DNA of 55,667 nucleotides from Butyricicoccus porcorum. GTDB taxonomy: Bacteria > Bacillota > Clostridia > Oscillospirales > Butyricicoccaceae. Location: assembly GCF_002157465.1 (NCBI RefSeq), contig NZ_NHOC01000011.1, positions 1 to 55,667 on the forward strand, given 5' to 3'. Below, in pieces: positions 5,976-15,143 of the stretch. Position 1 is the first letter of the stretch. Each line of letters starts with the position of its first letter. The translations under genes were made by a program, and so were the position numbers. The notes under the pieces were generated by a model. That model ran no database searches, had not been told where the DNA came from, and saw only the letters and a list, made by a program, of their open reading frames with translations.

Positions 5976-6998
5976 ATGAAAATGAAAAAGTTTTTTGCAC
6001 TGTTGATGGCAGGCATCATGACAGCTGGCATGCTGGCCGGCTGCGGCGGTTCGGAGGATCAGGCTGCACAGGCGAGCGACCCGGCGCCCGATACCAAATT
6101 ATCGTTTATTGTTTCTTATAAGGATGAATATCTTGGCATGCTGGACATGGCAGTGAAGGCCGCTGCAGAATCCAAAGGGTGTGAACTGACATCGACGGGT
6201 TGTGCCGATGATATGGATAAACAGCTTCAGTATGTACGTGCGGCTGCCAGCAATGGGACAGATGCCATTCTGGTCGTCCTTGCGGACGACATGCGTGCCG
6301 ATGAAGTGGTTGAAGCGGCAGGTGATACAAAAATTGTATTTATCAACCGTATCCCGCAGGATGAATCGGTACTCGACGAAAACCACATCTATGTCGGCTC
6401 GGATGAGAGCTGCTCCGGCACCTATCAGGGCGAGATGCTGGCAGGAGAACTCAAAAAGGAAGGCAAGGACAACATCAATTATGTGATGATTGAAGGCACC
6501 GCAGGCCTGATCCACACCATCCAGCGTTCGGAAGATGTGCTGAAGGTGCTCGATGAAGAGGGAATCACCGCGACTGCTGCTGTGGAGCCGGTTGACTGCG
6601 GCTATGACCGCATCACGGCAATGGATCAGATGACTGTCATGCTGGCAGAGGGGCTGGACATGTCCAAGGTCGACTGCGTGATTGCAAACAATGACGCGAT
6701 GGCGCTGGGCGCTCTGGAATCGCTCCGGCAGAACGGCATTGATACTTCTGACATTTTGGTTGTCGGCATCGACGGCACCAATGCAGGCCTTACAGCGGTT
6801 TCTGACGGTACTATGCTGGCAACGGTATACCAGAACGCGACCGGACAGGCAATTGCAGGCGTGCAGGCAGCGATCAACCTTGCCACAGGCGCCGAACTGA
6901 CCGAGGGAATGAGCTATGAGACCGATGAGGAAAACAGCAATATTATCTGGGTTCCGTTTGAAAAAGTCACTGCGGACAATGTCGCAGAGTACCTGTAA
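5976..6998 (+). CDS. Sugar-binding lipoprotein of ABC-transporter type, lone copy 1
   Basis: A 340-residue exported lipoprotein. The signal peptide ends in the lipobox LAGC (Cys near residue 22). The mature part is a periplasmic-binding-protein fold of the Peripla_BP_4 (ribose/xylose/galactose) type: KLSFIVSYKDEYLGML at the start, VIANNDAMALGALESLRQNG and VVGIDGTNAGLTAVSDG as the classic ligand-site and hinge segments. The start at 5976 fits the signal peptide and the agaggt ribosome site. No permease or ATPase gene is near, and a strong terminator follows directly. Either it serves a transporter encoded elsewhere or it acts as a sensor. A paralogue of similar design is at 13507-14541. Confidence 0.9.
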   Translation: MKMKKFFALLMAGIMTAGMLAGCGGSEDQAAQASDPAPDTKLSFIVSYKDEYLGMLDMAVKAAAESKGCELTSTGCADDMDKQLQYVRAAASNGTDAILVVLADDMRADEVVEAAGDTKIVFINRIPQDESVLDENHIYVGSDESCSGTYQGEMLAGELKKEGKDNINYVMIEGTAGLIHTIQRSEDVLKVLDEEGITATAAVEPVDCGYDRITAMDQMTVMLAEGLDMSKVDCVIANNDAMALGALESLRQNGIDTSDILVVGIDGTNAGLTAVSDGTMLATVYQNATGQAIAGVQAAINLATGAELTEGMSYETDEENSNIIWVPFEKVTADNVAEYL

Positions 6999-7018
6999 TT
7001 CCATATTGTGTAAGACAG

Positions 7019-7048
7019 AAGGCGCCGGATCCGTCCGGCGCCTTTTTC
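7019..7048 (+). terminator. Terminator of the binding-protein gene
   Basis: AAGGCGCCGGA pairs with TCCGGCGCCTT, followed by TTTTT. Confidence 0.9.
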
Positions 7049-7195
7049 TGCCTTTTATGGAACATTGTTTTTTTAAATAAAACAGATAAAACCTGCCTGA
7101 GCCCCCTGTTCTTTTTTGGTTTTATTTGTTACAATAAAAGAGAATAGAAGAGCCTTGGGATTTCACAGAATTTATGTGAGGAAACGGAGGCTATT

Positions 7196-8284
7196 ATGGA
7201 ACACTATAATCCATTACTGAAGAACAACGACAGTCCAAAGAAATTTTTTGCGATCGGTGAGATCATGCTCCGCCTGACCCCGCCGAACTATGAAAAAATC
7301 CGCATGGCGAGCAATTTTGAAGCGAGCTATGGCGGCAGTGAGGCGAATATTGCGCTTTCCCTCGCCAATCTCGGCGTAGACAGCACCTTTTTCAGCGTCG
7401 TGCCGAACAACAGCCTCGGAAAGAGTGCCGTGCGCATGCTGCGCAGCAATGATGTCCACTGTACGCCGATGATTCTGAGCACACCGGAGGAAACGCCATC
7501 GCACCGTCTGGGCACGTATTATCTCGAGACCGGCTATGGCATCCGCCCGAGCCAGGTCATTTATGACCGCAAGCACAGCGCAATTACCGAGTACGACTTC
7601 AGCGGCGTCGACATTGATGCGCTGCTGGACGGCTTCGATTGGCTGCATTTGAGCGGCATCACGCCCGCACTCAGCGAAAACTGCCGCAAGCTGATTATGG
7701 ACTGCCTGCGGGTGGCAAAGGAAAAGGGCATGGTTGTCAGCTTTGACGGCAACTTCCGCAGCAAGCTGTGGACCTGGGAGGAAGCGCGTGATTTCTGCAC
7801 GGGCTGCCTTCCGTATGTCGATGTGCTGCTGGGCATCGAGCCGTATCACCTCTGGCGCGATGAAGACGACCACAGCAAGGGAGATTACAAAGACGGCGTG
7901 CCACTCCAACCGAGCTATGAGCAGCAGGATGAGATTTTCCAGGCATTCATCGACCGCTACCCAAATCTCAAATGCATCGCGCGCCATGTGCGCTATGTCC
8001 ACAGCGGCAGTGAGAACAGCCTCAAGGCATTCATGTGGTATGACGGGCATACGTTTGAGAGCAAACTGTTTACGTTTAACATCCTCGACCGCGTCGGCGG
8101 CGGCGATGCATTTGCCAGCGGCCTGATTTACGCGATGATCCATGATTATCGCCCGATGGATATGATTAACTTTGCGGTGGCAAGCAGTGTGCTCAAGCAT
8201 ACCATTCATGGCGATGCGAACATTACCGATGATGCGCAGGGCATCCGCAGCCTGATGAACATGAACTATGATATTCAGCGATGA
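7196..8284 (+). CDS. PfkB-family sugar kinase (2-keto-3-deoxygluconate kinase-like)
   Basis: A 362-residue cytosolic ATP-dependent carbohydrate kinase. The early FAIGEIMLRLTPP and SYGGSEANIALSLANLG motifs bind sugar; DRVGGGDAFASGLIYA carries the catalytic Asp and anion hole of the PfkB family (usual GAGD written here as GGGD, as in many KDG kinases); FDGNFRSKLW is the other conserved stretch. Overall length and motif spelling fit 2-dehydro-3-deoxygluconate kinase, which would place it in hexuronate or sugar-acid breakdown, but fructokinase-like activity is not excluded. It follows the binding-protein gene after a terminator, with gaggaaacggagg as ribosome site region, so it has its own promoter. 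Confidence 0.9.
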   Translation: MEHYNPLLKNNDSPKKFFAIGEIMLRLTPPNYEKIRMASNFEASYGGSEANIALSLANLGVDSTFFSVVPNNSLGKSAVRMLRSNDVHCTPMILSTPEETPSHRLGTYYLETGYGIRPSQVIYDRKHSAITEYDFSGVDIDALLDGFDWLHLSGITPALSENCRKLIMDCLRVAKEKGMVVSFDGNFRSKLWTWEEARDFCTGCLPYVDVLLGIEPYHLWRDEDDHSKGDYKDGVPLQPSYEQQDEIFQAFIDRYPNLKCIARHVRYVHSGSENSLKAFMWYDGHTFESKLFTFNILDRVGGGDAFASGLIYAMIHDYRPMDMINFAVASSVLKHTIHGDANITDDAQGIRSLMNMNYDIQR

Positions 8285-8299
8285 GCCTGAAAATAGAAT

Positions 8300-8333
8300 G
8301 GGAGCGCAGCCAGCGTTGCTGTGCTCCCTTTTG
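8300..8333 (+). terminator. Terminator of the kinase gene
   Basis: GGGAGCGCAGC pairs with GCTGTGCTCCC, followed by TTTT. Confidence 0.85.
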
Positions 8334-8363
8334 TGTACCGCAAAACCATCGGAATACCGGGGC

Positions 8364-8389
8364 GTATCTGAAAACCGGTTTTCGGATAC
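8364..8389. promoter_or_regulatory. 26-bp palindrome upstream of the MATE gene
   Basis: GTATCTGAAAACC is followed without a loop by GGTTTTCGGATAC, one mismatch pair in 13. It ends about 35 bp before the MATE start. A dimeric repressor operator is the natural reading. Confidence 0.55.
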
Positions 8390-8424
8390 CGCCTGCCTTG
8401 AGATATGGAAAAGGAGGATAATCT

Positions 8425-9792
8425 ATGGCAAAAAAAGCAAGAGAGAATACGCTGTCCGATGATTTTACACAGGGCAGCATTGCAGGGAAACTCATCAAAT
8501 TTATGATACCGGTGCTCGGCGCGCTGATTTTACAGGCGATGTACGGCGCGGTCGACCTCATCGTTGTCGGACAGTTTGGTACCAACGCAGGCATTTCCGG
8601 CGTTGCCACCGGCAGCAATGTCATCAACCTTGTGACTTTTGTTATCACGAGCCTGACGATGGGCGTCACGGTGCTCATCAGCCGGTATCTGGGCGAACGC
8701 AGCGTGGAGCGCGTCGGAAAGGTGATCGGCGGCGCAATCTGCTTTTTTATCGCGCTGGCAGCGGTGTTAATGGCGGTGCTGTTGCTGTTTGCGCCGCAGT
8801 TTGCCTCGTGGCTCAATGCGCCGGAGGAGGCATATGACCTTACCGTCACATACATCCGTATCTGTGGTGCAGGCATTGTGTTTGTCGTCGCGTACAACGT
8901 CATCAGCGGCATTTTCCGCGGGCTGGGCAATTCTCGTCTGCCGCTGATCTTTGTGCTGATTGCGTGCATCGTCAACGTCATAGGCGATCTGGTCTTTGTC
9001 GCAGGGCTTCAGCTGGATGTCGCGGGTGCGGCACTGGCGACGATCCTCGCACAGGCGGTCAGTGTTGTTCTGTCGTTCGTCATTATCCGCCGGCAGAAGC
9101 TGCCGTTTACCGTTTCCCGGCGCGATATCCGGTTTAACAGGGAAATCGCAACGTTTTTACAGCTCGGCATCCCGCTGGCATTACAGGAGTGCCTGACGAA
9201 TATTTCGTTCCTGATCCTGTGCGCGATTATCAATAATATGGGGTTGGAGGCGTCCTCCGGCTATGGCATTGCGCAGAAGGTTGTATCATTTATCATGCTG
9301 ATCCCGTCCTCGCTGATGCAATCGATGTCCGCCTTTGTCGCACAAAATGTCGGCGCGGGGCTGGAAAAGCGTGCGCGCCGCGCTATGGTCACCGGAATGG
9401 CAATCGGCGTGACCATTGGTGTGTTCATCTGTGCACTGTCGTTCTTCAAGGGCGATATCCCGTCGTCCCTGTTCACTTCCAACGAGGTATTTATTGAGAA
9501 ATCGGCGGAGTATCTGCGCGGCTTCAGCCCGGAGGCAGTTTTGACCTGCATTGTATTCAGCTACATCGGCTATTTTAATGGCCACAGCAAGCCGCTTCCG
9601 GTCATGGTGCAGGGCATTACAGCATCGTTCCTTGTCCGCGTGCCGCTGTCCTATCTGTTCAGCCTGAAGCCGGGCGCTTCGCTGGTCGATATCGGTATTG
9701 CTGTCCCGCTGGCATCGGTTTACGGCATTCTTTTCTTTGCGGTCTGCTATCTTTTCACGACCCGGAAGATGAAGCGAGACGGTACGCTGTAA
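8425..9792 (+). CDS. MATE-family efflux transporter
   Basis: A 455-residue inner-membrane multidrug/toxin antiporter with about 12 predicted hydrophobic segments. The start of each half is recognisable: GKLIKFMIPVLGALILQAMYG with VDLIVVGQFG, and ATFLQLGIPLALQECLTNIS for the second lobe. It is close to the DinF/NorM-type MATEs common in Clostridia. The gene starts behind aaaggagg and is followed by a terminator shared with the convergent isomerase gene. The substrate cannot be deduced. The palindrome at 8364-8389 may control it. Confidence 0.93.
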   Translation: MAKKARENTLSDDFTQGSIAGKLIKFMIPVLGALILQAMYGAVDLIVVGQFGTNAGISGVATGSNVINLVTFVITSLTMGVTVLISRYLGERSVERVGKVIGGAICFFIALAAVLMAVLLLFAPQFASWLNAPEEAYDLTVTYIRICGAGIVFVVAYNVISGIFRGLGNSRLPLIFVLIACIVNVIGDLVFVAGLQLDVAGAALATILAQAVSVVLSFVIIRRQKLPFTVSRRDIRFNREIATFLQLGIPLALQECLTNISFLILCAIINNMGLEASSGYGIAQKVVSFIMLIPSSLMQSMSAFVAQNVGAGLEKRARRAMVTGMAIGVTIGVFICALSFFKGDIPSSLFTSNEVFIEKSAEYLRGFSPEAVLTCIVFSYIGYFNGHSKPLPVMVQGITASFLVRVPLSYLFSLKPGASLVDIGIAVPLASVYGILFFAVCYLFTTRKMKRDGTL

Positions 9793-9812
9793 GTGCAAAA
9801 TCGCATAAAAAG

Positions 9813-9853
9813 AACGGAGCGGATGTGCCGAGGCACATACCGCTCCGTTTTCC
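9813..9853. terminator. Bidirectional terminator between convergent genes
   Basis: AACGGAGCGG pairs with CCGCTCCGTT and an inner GTGCC/GGCAC. There are A- and T-runs on the two sides. Confidence 0.88.
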
Positions 9854-9878
9854 TATGTACAATGAAAGAGACAGCTGA

Positions 9879-10844
9879 TTACTGGCTGATGGTTGCCTTG
9901 AGGGCGTCGATGGAGGTCTGGAGGCCAGCCTCTACGCTCATGGTCAGGTCTTCCATCTCGAGGGATACATAACCATCGTAGCCCATCATCTTGCAGACGG
10001 AGAAGAATTCCTTCCACCACTGCAGGTCACGACCGCAGCCAACTGCTACGTAGTTCCAGGTGCGCTCAGCGGAAGCGTCAACCGGCAGGTTCTCCAGCAG
10101 GCCGTCAACGTCAGAGTTGTAGCGCTCGATGCGTGCGTCCTTGCCGTGGATGTAGAAAATCTTGTCGCCCAGTGCGCGTGCAGCAGCGATCGGCTCTGCA
10201 CCCTGGAGCATCAGGTGGGACGGGTCGAGGTTCAGGCCGAGAACATCGGAATCCTCGCCGACAACTTCACACAGCTTGTTGAAGGTGCGGACGTTGTGTA
10301 CCAGTGCGCCCGGGAATTCCTCGATTGCAATTCTTTCAACGCCGTTTTCCTTGGCGATCTTGCAGGTTTCTTTCCACCACGCAGCAGCGACTTCCCACTG
10401 ATACTTTACGCCTTCAACCATGTAGTTGAAGCCGTCGTACTCCGGCCAGGAAACAGTGGAGACAAACCAGTTCGGGGTCTTGTCGCCCGGTGCACCTGCC
10501 GGCAGGCCCGACATGGTGACAACCGTCTTGACGCCCAGCTTGCCAGCTAGAACGAAGGTGTCACGCATGGTCTTGCTGTGTGCATGCCCCATCGGGGTGT
10601 CGATCAGCGGGTTGCCGGAGCAGTTCAGTGCAGAAATTTCCATACCGCGCTTGTCCAGCTCAGCCTGGAAAGCTGCGCGCTTTGCATCGTCGTTGATGAG
10701 CTCTTCCGCAGACGGGATGAAGCAGCAGCCGCCCCAGCCGCCAGCAGTCATTTCGACTGCGTCGATGCCATAAGCCTTAACCTTGTCGAGCATTTCAGTG
10801 AACGGGATCTTGCCGAATACGTCAGTGCAAATAGAAAGCTTCAT
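9879..10844 (-). CDS. TIM-barrel sugar phosphate isomerase/epimerase (module 1)
   Basis: A 321-residue cytosolic AP-endonuclease-2-fold enzyme (xylose isomerase-like TIM barrel). It starts LSICTDVFGKIPFTEMLDKV. Metal-site stretches are AIEEFPGALVHN (Glu), LNLDPSHLMLQG (Asp, His), YIHGKDARIE (His, Asp) and a final VSLEMEDL (Glu). The start at 10844 follows ggagga, which overlaps an apparent earlier ATG that therefore cannot be the true start. It is the second gene of a two-gene operon with the Gfo/Idh oxidoreductase at 10953-12131, the standard pairing for oxidation/epimerisation of sugars, glucosides or inositols. Confidence 0.9.
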   Translation of the reverse strand: MKLSICTDVFGKIPFTEMLDKVKAYGIDAVEMTAGGWGGCCFIPSAEELINDDAKRAAFQAELDKRGMEISALNCSGNPLIDTPMGHAHSKTMRDTFVLAGKLGVKTVVTMSGLPAGAPGDKTPNWFVSTVSWPEYDGFNYMVEGVKYQWEVAAAWWKETCKIAKENGVERIAIEEFPGALVHNVRTFNKLCEVVGEDSDVLGLNLDPSHLMLQGAEPIAAARALGDKIFYIHGKDARIERYNSDVDGLLENLPVDASAERTWNYVAVGCGRDLQWWKEFFSVCKMMGYDGYVSLEMEDLTMSVEAGLQTSIDALKATISQ

Positions 10845-10952
10845 AACAAATTCCTCCATACTTTCATACTTTGTTTGTTGCCGGGGCGCTCAGATCGGCG
10901 CCCCGGCAGGGCATGTTGTTGTGTAGAAAAGTGGTATGTGAAGTAAGTTAAA

Positions 10953-12131
10953 TTACTTTACGTCAACCCAGACAGCACCCTTGTCAGCGGACTCTGCGCA
11001 TGCATTGATCCACTTGATGCCGTCGATGCCGTGCTCCAGATCCGGGTAAACCAGGTTCTTGAGCGTCTCTTCGTCGCCGCGGTTCTTTGCGTCCATTGCA
11101 ACAGCGAAGCGGCCGTACAGGTTGGACCAGGACTCGATGAGGCCGGTGTAGTGCAGCGCACCCAGACGCTCGTCTTCCTGTGCCTCCGGAGAGAGGTAAC
11201 CCATGCCACGGTACAGAATCTGCTCCGGCTGGCCCTGCGGCTGATAATGCAGTTCGTCCGGATGCATGTCGTTCCACTCCAGGGAAGCCTTGGAGCCAAC
11301 GATGCGGATGTGCTGGGAGCTCATGTCGCCGGCGTTGACGCAGGAGCACCACATACGGCCAACCGCACCGTCTTCATAACGCATCAGGACATATGCATTG
11401 TCCTCCAGCGGATAACGGGAGCCGACAAAAGCCTGACGGTCACACAGAACCTGCTTCAGCTTCTGATCCGGGCAGATCATCTGGGACATGTAGTAGGTAT
11501 GGGTGGACAGATCGCCCAGAACGAATGCGCGTCCTACCTTGGACGGGTCAACACGCCACTTCTGGCCTTCGGACTTGACGTCGCCTTCCGGATCACAGCC
11601 GAAGCCATGTGCATAGCGCAGGTCGATCATGTTGATCTTGCCCAGCATGCCGGAGGTAACCATCGAACGCATCTGCTGGAGCAGCTCGAAGCCGGAGAAG
11701 CCATAGGTAACACAAACGATCTTGCCCTTCTCTTCTGCCAGTCTCTTGATCTCCTCGCCCTGCTCAACCTCGAAGAACAGCGGCTTCTCGCAGATGACGT
11801 GCAGGCCAGCTTCCAGAGCTGCCTTGGTTGCTTCGTAATGCAGGAAGTTCGGGGTAGCAATGTCAACAGCCTCAATGCCGTCCTCGCGCTTTGCCTCTTC
11901 TGCGAACATGGTCTGATAATCCGGATACAGACGATCCTCATCCATGCACAGGTTCTTGCCGAACTCCTTGCAGCGATCGAAGTCAACGTCGAATGCCGCA
12001 GCAGTCAGAACGAACGAAGTGTTGTCGCGCATTGCGCCCAGACGATGCTTATAGCCGACCTGAGAGGTCTTGCCGCCGCCTACGATGCCCCAACGGAAGG
12101 GGCGCTCAATTTTCTTTTCACCGATCTGCAT
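10953..12131 (-). CDS. Gfo/Idh/MocA-family NAD(P)-dependent oxidoreductase (module 1)
   Basis: A 392-residue dehydrogenase. The Rossmann motif is WGIVGGGKTSQVG near residue 15; the family signature HVICEKPLFF (EKP, active Lys) lies near residue 110. The C-terminal alpha/beta substrate domain includes RVDPSKVGRAFVLGDLSTHTYYM (Asp and His of the active site). The start at 12131 has aaggaaagg upstream. It probably shares a transcript with the isomerase gene 110 bp downstream. It is paralogous to the oxidoreductase at 32980-34161: both share the sequence feature MFAEEAKREDGIEAVDIATPN-like near residue 75. The substrate is probably a sugar, sugar acid or cyclitol. Confidence 0.93.
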   Translation of the reverse strand: MQIGEKKIERPFRWGIVGGGKTSQVGYKHRLGAMRDNTSFVLTAAAFDVDFDRCKEFGKNLCMDEDRLYPDYQTMFAEEAKREDGIEAVDIATPNFLHYEATKAALEAGLHVICEKPLFFEVEQGEEIKRLAEEKGKIVCVTYGFSGFELLQQMRSMVTSGMLGKINMIDLRYAHGFGCDPEGDVKSEGQKWRVDPSKVGRAFVLGDLSTHTYYMSQMICPDQKLKQVLCDRQAFVGSRYPLEDNAYVLMRYEDGAVGRMWCSCVNAGDMSSQHIRIVGSKASLEWNDMHPDELHYQPQGQPEQILYRGMGYLSPEAQEDERLGALHYTGLIESWSNLYGRFAVAMDAKNRGDEETLKNLVYPDLEHGIDGIKWINACAESADKGAVWVDVK

Positions 12132-12437
12132 ACTAGTAATTCCTTTCCTTTTCTGTCTCTTTGTTTCTGTTTTTTTTGGGTATTTCACCCAGACTATAAA
12201 ATCGCCGGTTCAAAGGCGGTTTTCACTTGGAGAATGTTTGGATTTGCTTTATGTGCAATTCAACAAAAATATGATGGGTTTTGGTAAAAACTTACGAAAA
12301 AACACTGTTTTCTTTGTTATATTTGTTACTTGTGTTCTTTCTGACTGTAGTATAATCTATTATTATATAATCGTAAATACGCGTGGTTGCTATAAAATCC
12401 ATCGCATTTGCTTTTTGAAATGGAGGCCAGTTTAAGC
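12132..12437. promoter_or_regulatory. Divergent promoter region between oxidoreductase and AraC regulator 2
   Basis: A 306-bp AT-rich region with TATAAT near 12350 reading right. No clear -35 and no clean repeats were found by eye. It presumably holds AraC sites. Confidence 0.4.
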
Positions 12438-13307
12438 ATGAAAAGTGTTGATCCCGGAATCCTTCCGCAGTCCCATTGTTCCACCTTTCAGCCATCCGAA
12501 AGTGCGAGAAAGTCACTGATTTATATGACCTGGTGCGGGCATTATTTTTGCACCAGGCAGTACTATATGAGCCGTGATACATATCCATACAACCTGCTTC
12601 TGTTTGTCCGCAGGGGAGAGATGGATCTGCGCTATCAGGGAAGCGAATACCTGGTGCAGAAGGGAGATGTCGTCCTGCTCGACTGTGTGCATCCGCATTA
12701 TTATCGCGCGCATGACGGACTGGAGTTTGTGTACATTCATTTCGATGGGCTGAATTCCCACGATCTGGTCAACTGGCTGGTTGATCTGAACGGCGGGCCG
12801 ATTTTCCGGCAGGAAAAAAATCTGGAGGTCGGCAAGGAACTGTATGATACCGCGCTGATGCATGAGCGCGGCACGGTACAGAATGCACTGCATGTGCATT
12901 TCTGGATCAATCAGCTGCTGCAAAAGCTGTCGCTGGTTGCGGTTCCGCCGGTGACGGAGGGTTCACCGATTGATGAAGCCATCCAGTATATCATTCACAA
13001 TGTCGGAGAACAGATCACACTGGATGATCTGGCGCGGCTAACCAATTTCAGTCCGTGCTACCTGTCGCATTCATTTAAAAAGCAGACAGGCTATTCGCCG
13101 TCAGAGTACGTCATCAATACACGGCTTGAGAAGGCTCAGCGTTTGCTGACTCATTCGCGTAAGTCGGTCAATGAAATTGCGTTTGAGGTAGGTTACAGCT
13201 CGGCCAGCAGCTTTATCAATGTGTTCACACGCAAGGTTGGTTACACGCCGAAGGCATTCCGCACCATGCAGCAGGGCGGCGGTGCGGCGGCAAAAGCGCA
13301 AGATTAA
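12438..13307 (+). CDS. AraC-family transcriptional regulator 2
   Basis: A 289-residue regulator. The cupin-like sensor half contains YNLLLFVRRGEMDLRYQG, YLVQKGDVVLLDCVHPHYYRA and YIHFDGLNS. The C-terminal AraC DNA-binding domain contains ITLDDLARLTNFSPCYLSHSF and VNEIAFEVGYSSASSFINVF, ending VGYTPKAFR. The ATG at 12438 was preferred to an in-frame upstream TTG since tggagg precedes it. It is divergent from the module 1 oxidoreductase/isomerase operon and upstream of a convergent binding-lipoprotein gene. The likely role is sugar-responsive activation of that operon. Confidence 0.92.
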   Translation: MKSVDPGILPQSHCSTFQPSESARKSLIYMTWCGHYFCTRQYYMSRDTYPYNLLLFVRRGEMDLRYQGSEYLVQKGDVVLLDCVHPHYYRAHDGLEFVYIHFDGLNSHDLVNWLVDLNGGPIFRQEKNLEVGKELYDTALMHERGTVQNALHVHFWINQLLQKLSLVAVPPVTEGSPIDEAIQYIIHNVGEQITLDDLARLTNFSPCYLSHSFKKQTGYSPSEYVINTRLEKAQRLLTHSRKSVNEIAFEVGYSSASSFINVFTRKVGYTPKAFRTMQQGGGAAAKAQD

Positions 13308-13328
13308 ATTTCAGAACAGACGCAAAAA

Positions 13329-13366
13329 CAGCCGTTGTCGATGGGGGTCGACAACGGCTGCCTTGC
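13329..13366. terminator. Terminator hairpin after AraC regulator 2
   Basis: CAGCCGTTGTCG pairs perfectly with CGACAACGGCTG across an 8-nt loop. The T-run is poor (CCTTGCTTGT). Confidence 0.7.
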
Positions 13367-13506
13367 TTGTCATATTAAGGGTGGCGGTCATCATAAAATT
13401 CCAAGCAGATGACCGCGCGGATTCCAAATAAATAGAAGAGAAATTCTATGTTCTGAAGAGAAAATACAGCTGATTATGAATGATAGTTGGGGGAAACATC
13501 GTCAGA

Positions 13507-14541
13507 TTACATGTAATCCGCAACGTTGTCCTTGGTAACCGGCTCAAACGGTACCCAAGCGATGGAATCGCTGTAGGATTTACCGGAGTCGTCAAGTGCG
13601 TACTCTTCCATGCCCTTGTTCACAGCATCGCCGTTAATCATGTTCATTGCTGCGATAACAGCGCCGCGACCCTGACCAACCGGATTCTGGAATACTGTCA
13701 TAGCGAGCGAGCCCTCTTCAACTGCCTGTGCGCCGTCCTTGGTGCAGTCGATGCCGACGATCGGGAAATCGATGTCAATGCCGACATCCTTGCAGGCCTC
13801 AACACAGCCAAGTGCCATTGCATCGTTGTTCGCAATAATGCAGTCGAACTTGGTACCGCTGGACAGAAGCGGCTGAATCATTTCCTGCGCGGTCGGACGG
13901 TCATAGTCGGCAACCAGCGGAGCAGAAGCTTCGGTAGCCGTAATGCCATTGTCTTCAAACGCCTTCAGAACGCCCGCGGAACGCTTGGTGGTGGAAACCT
14001 GACCCAGCGTGCCCTGAACCATCAGATACTTGATTTCGTTCTGGCCCTTGTCCTTAAAATACTGTGCAAGGTATTCACCCTGGTAGTAGCCCGAGGTATC
14101 CTCATCGGAACCGACGTAGCATACGTTTTCTGCATCCAGTACGTGGAGATCCGTAGGCGGACGGTTTACGAAGACCAGCTTCATATCGCCGGCTGCGTCA
14201 ACCAGAGACTGTGCAGCTTCTGCGTCTACCATCAGGCAGATAGCAGCTTCCTGTCCTGAGTTTGCACAGGTTTCAAGATACTGAATCTGCTTCGCAGCAT
14301 CGTTGATTGCGTCCTGGGTAACAATCTTGTAGCCCAGTTTTTCAGCTTCTGAGGACATTGCCTGCTCGAGGCTGGACATGAATTCATCGCGCGATGCGAT
14401 GACGAACGTCAGCTCTTTCAGATTTTTGTTGGAGGCTGTCGAGCCGCTATCCGAAGAACTGCTGCTGCCGCCGCAGCCTGCCAGCATGCCTACACTCAGC
14501 GCACCGGCCAGTGCCAATGCCATCACTTTTTTCAGTTTCAT
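13507..14541 (-). CDS. Sugar-binding lipoprotein of ABC-transporter type, lone copy 2
   Basis: A 344-residue lipoprotein with lipobox LAGC at about residue 23, then a serine-rich linker and a Peripla_BP_4-type binding fold: ELTFVIASRDEFMSSLEQAM, IIANNDAMALGCVEACKDVG, IVGIDCTKDGAQAVEEGSLAM. It is a paralogue of the protein at 5976-6998 in length, order of motifs and the ending (IAWVPFEPVTKDNVADYM compared with IIWVPFEKVTADNVAEYL). Again no permease or ATPase is adjacent; the gene stands alone, convergent with AraC regulator 2. It may feed a promiscuous transporter elsewhere or be a surface sensor. Confidence 0.9.
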   Translation of the reverse strand: MKLKKVMALALAGALSVGMLAGCGGSSSSSDSGSTASNKNLKELTFVIASRDEFMSSLEQAMSSEAEKLGYKIVTQDAINDAAKQIQYLETCANSGQEAAICLMVDAEAAQSLVDAAGDMKLVFVNRPPTDLHVLDAENVCYVGSDEDTSGYYQGEYLAQYFKDKGQNEIKYLMVQGTLGQVSTTKRSAGVLKAFEDNGITATEASAPLVADYDRPTAQEMIQPLLSSGTKFDCIIANNDAMALGCVEACKDVGIDIDFPIVGIDCTKDGAQAVEEGSLAMTVFQNPVGQGRGAVIAAMNMINGDAVNKGMEEYALDDSGKSYSDSIAWVPFEPVTKDNVADYM

Positions 14542-15143
14542 CCTTGTTTCCTCTCTTTCTGTTATAAATATGACAAGTATGTAAAACGGATCAGCAGGTT
14601 ACGGATTGTAAAATACTGTTCCGATTTTACCGGAATACAGAATGTTTCTTTTAGACACTCTGATATTGTTGAGTTAATTATAATTGATTTGCGAAAATAG
14701 TAAATGCGCCTTCTTGTTACATAATTCATTGAATTTACGGATTTATACCGATATAAATTGCGAATAATTGCAGAAAAATTGATTGAATTTGCGACAGAGT
14801 TCATCGATTTTGCTGTTATATGTAGTACATGAAAATACTGGAATTGAATCGAAAAATGCACAAGAGTGTGGCAGAAGCCGGGCATCTGCCGACACGGACT
14901 GGTTTCTATTCGGAACATACGACCCGCAGCTGGAACCGAATGCGTAAACTGCCGTACAGTCAGGAGGAAAAACACGAACTTTTGTACGAAAACCGTTGGA
15001 TATGTCTGGAAAAAACGAAAAAATCGTGTAAAATCAGGTTACAGGTAGTTTACAAAGTCGTAAAAATTTGTTACTCTGATATCAAACAAATATCAGGTGA
15101 ACAGTTTATCATACATTCAGTGAGAGGAGTTAGAGGGTTGTAC
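14542..15143. promoter_or_regulatory. 600-bp AT-rich intergenic region with TTGAATTTGCG-like repeats
   Basis: Upstream of the binding protein (minus) and the SLH protein (plus). Four related 13-mers, AATTGATTTGCG (14682), CATTGAATTTACG (14727), GATATAAATTGCG (14750) and GATTGAATTTGCG (14781), suggest regulator sites for the lipoprotein gene. Spacing is irregular (46, 23 and 31 bp), so this is tentative. Weak ORFs in both strands look spurious. Confidence 0.4.

Noticed and set aside
7214-8209. 331-codon minus-strand frame opposite the PfkB kinase
   Set aside because: The plus strand has a complete kinase with all motifs; the antisense frame shows His/Ala/Arg-rich shadow composition.
11031-12287. 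418-codon plus-strand frame opposite the module 1 oxidoreductase
   Set aside because: Shadow of a well-supported minus-strand gene; no start context.
14682-14793. TTGAATTTGCG repeats as a second AraC operator set
   Set aside because: Spacing (46, 23, 31 bp) is irregular, unlike the exact 21-bp pairs near 4578-5722; recorded only as a weak regulatory region.
14829-15143. 105-codon N-terminal extension of the SLH protein
   Set aside because: The extension precedes a proper signal peptide and ribosome site and has no protein-like pattern.
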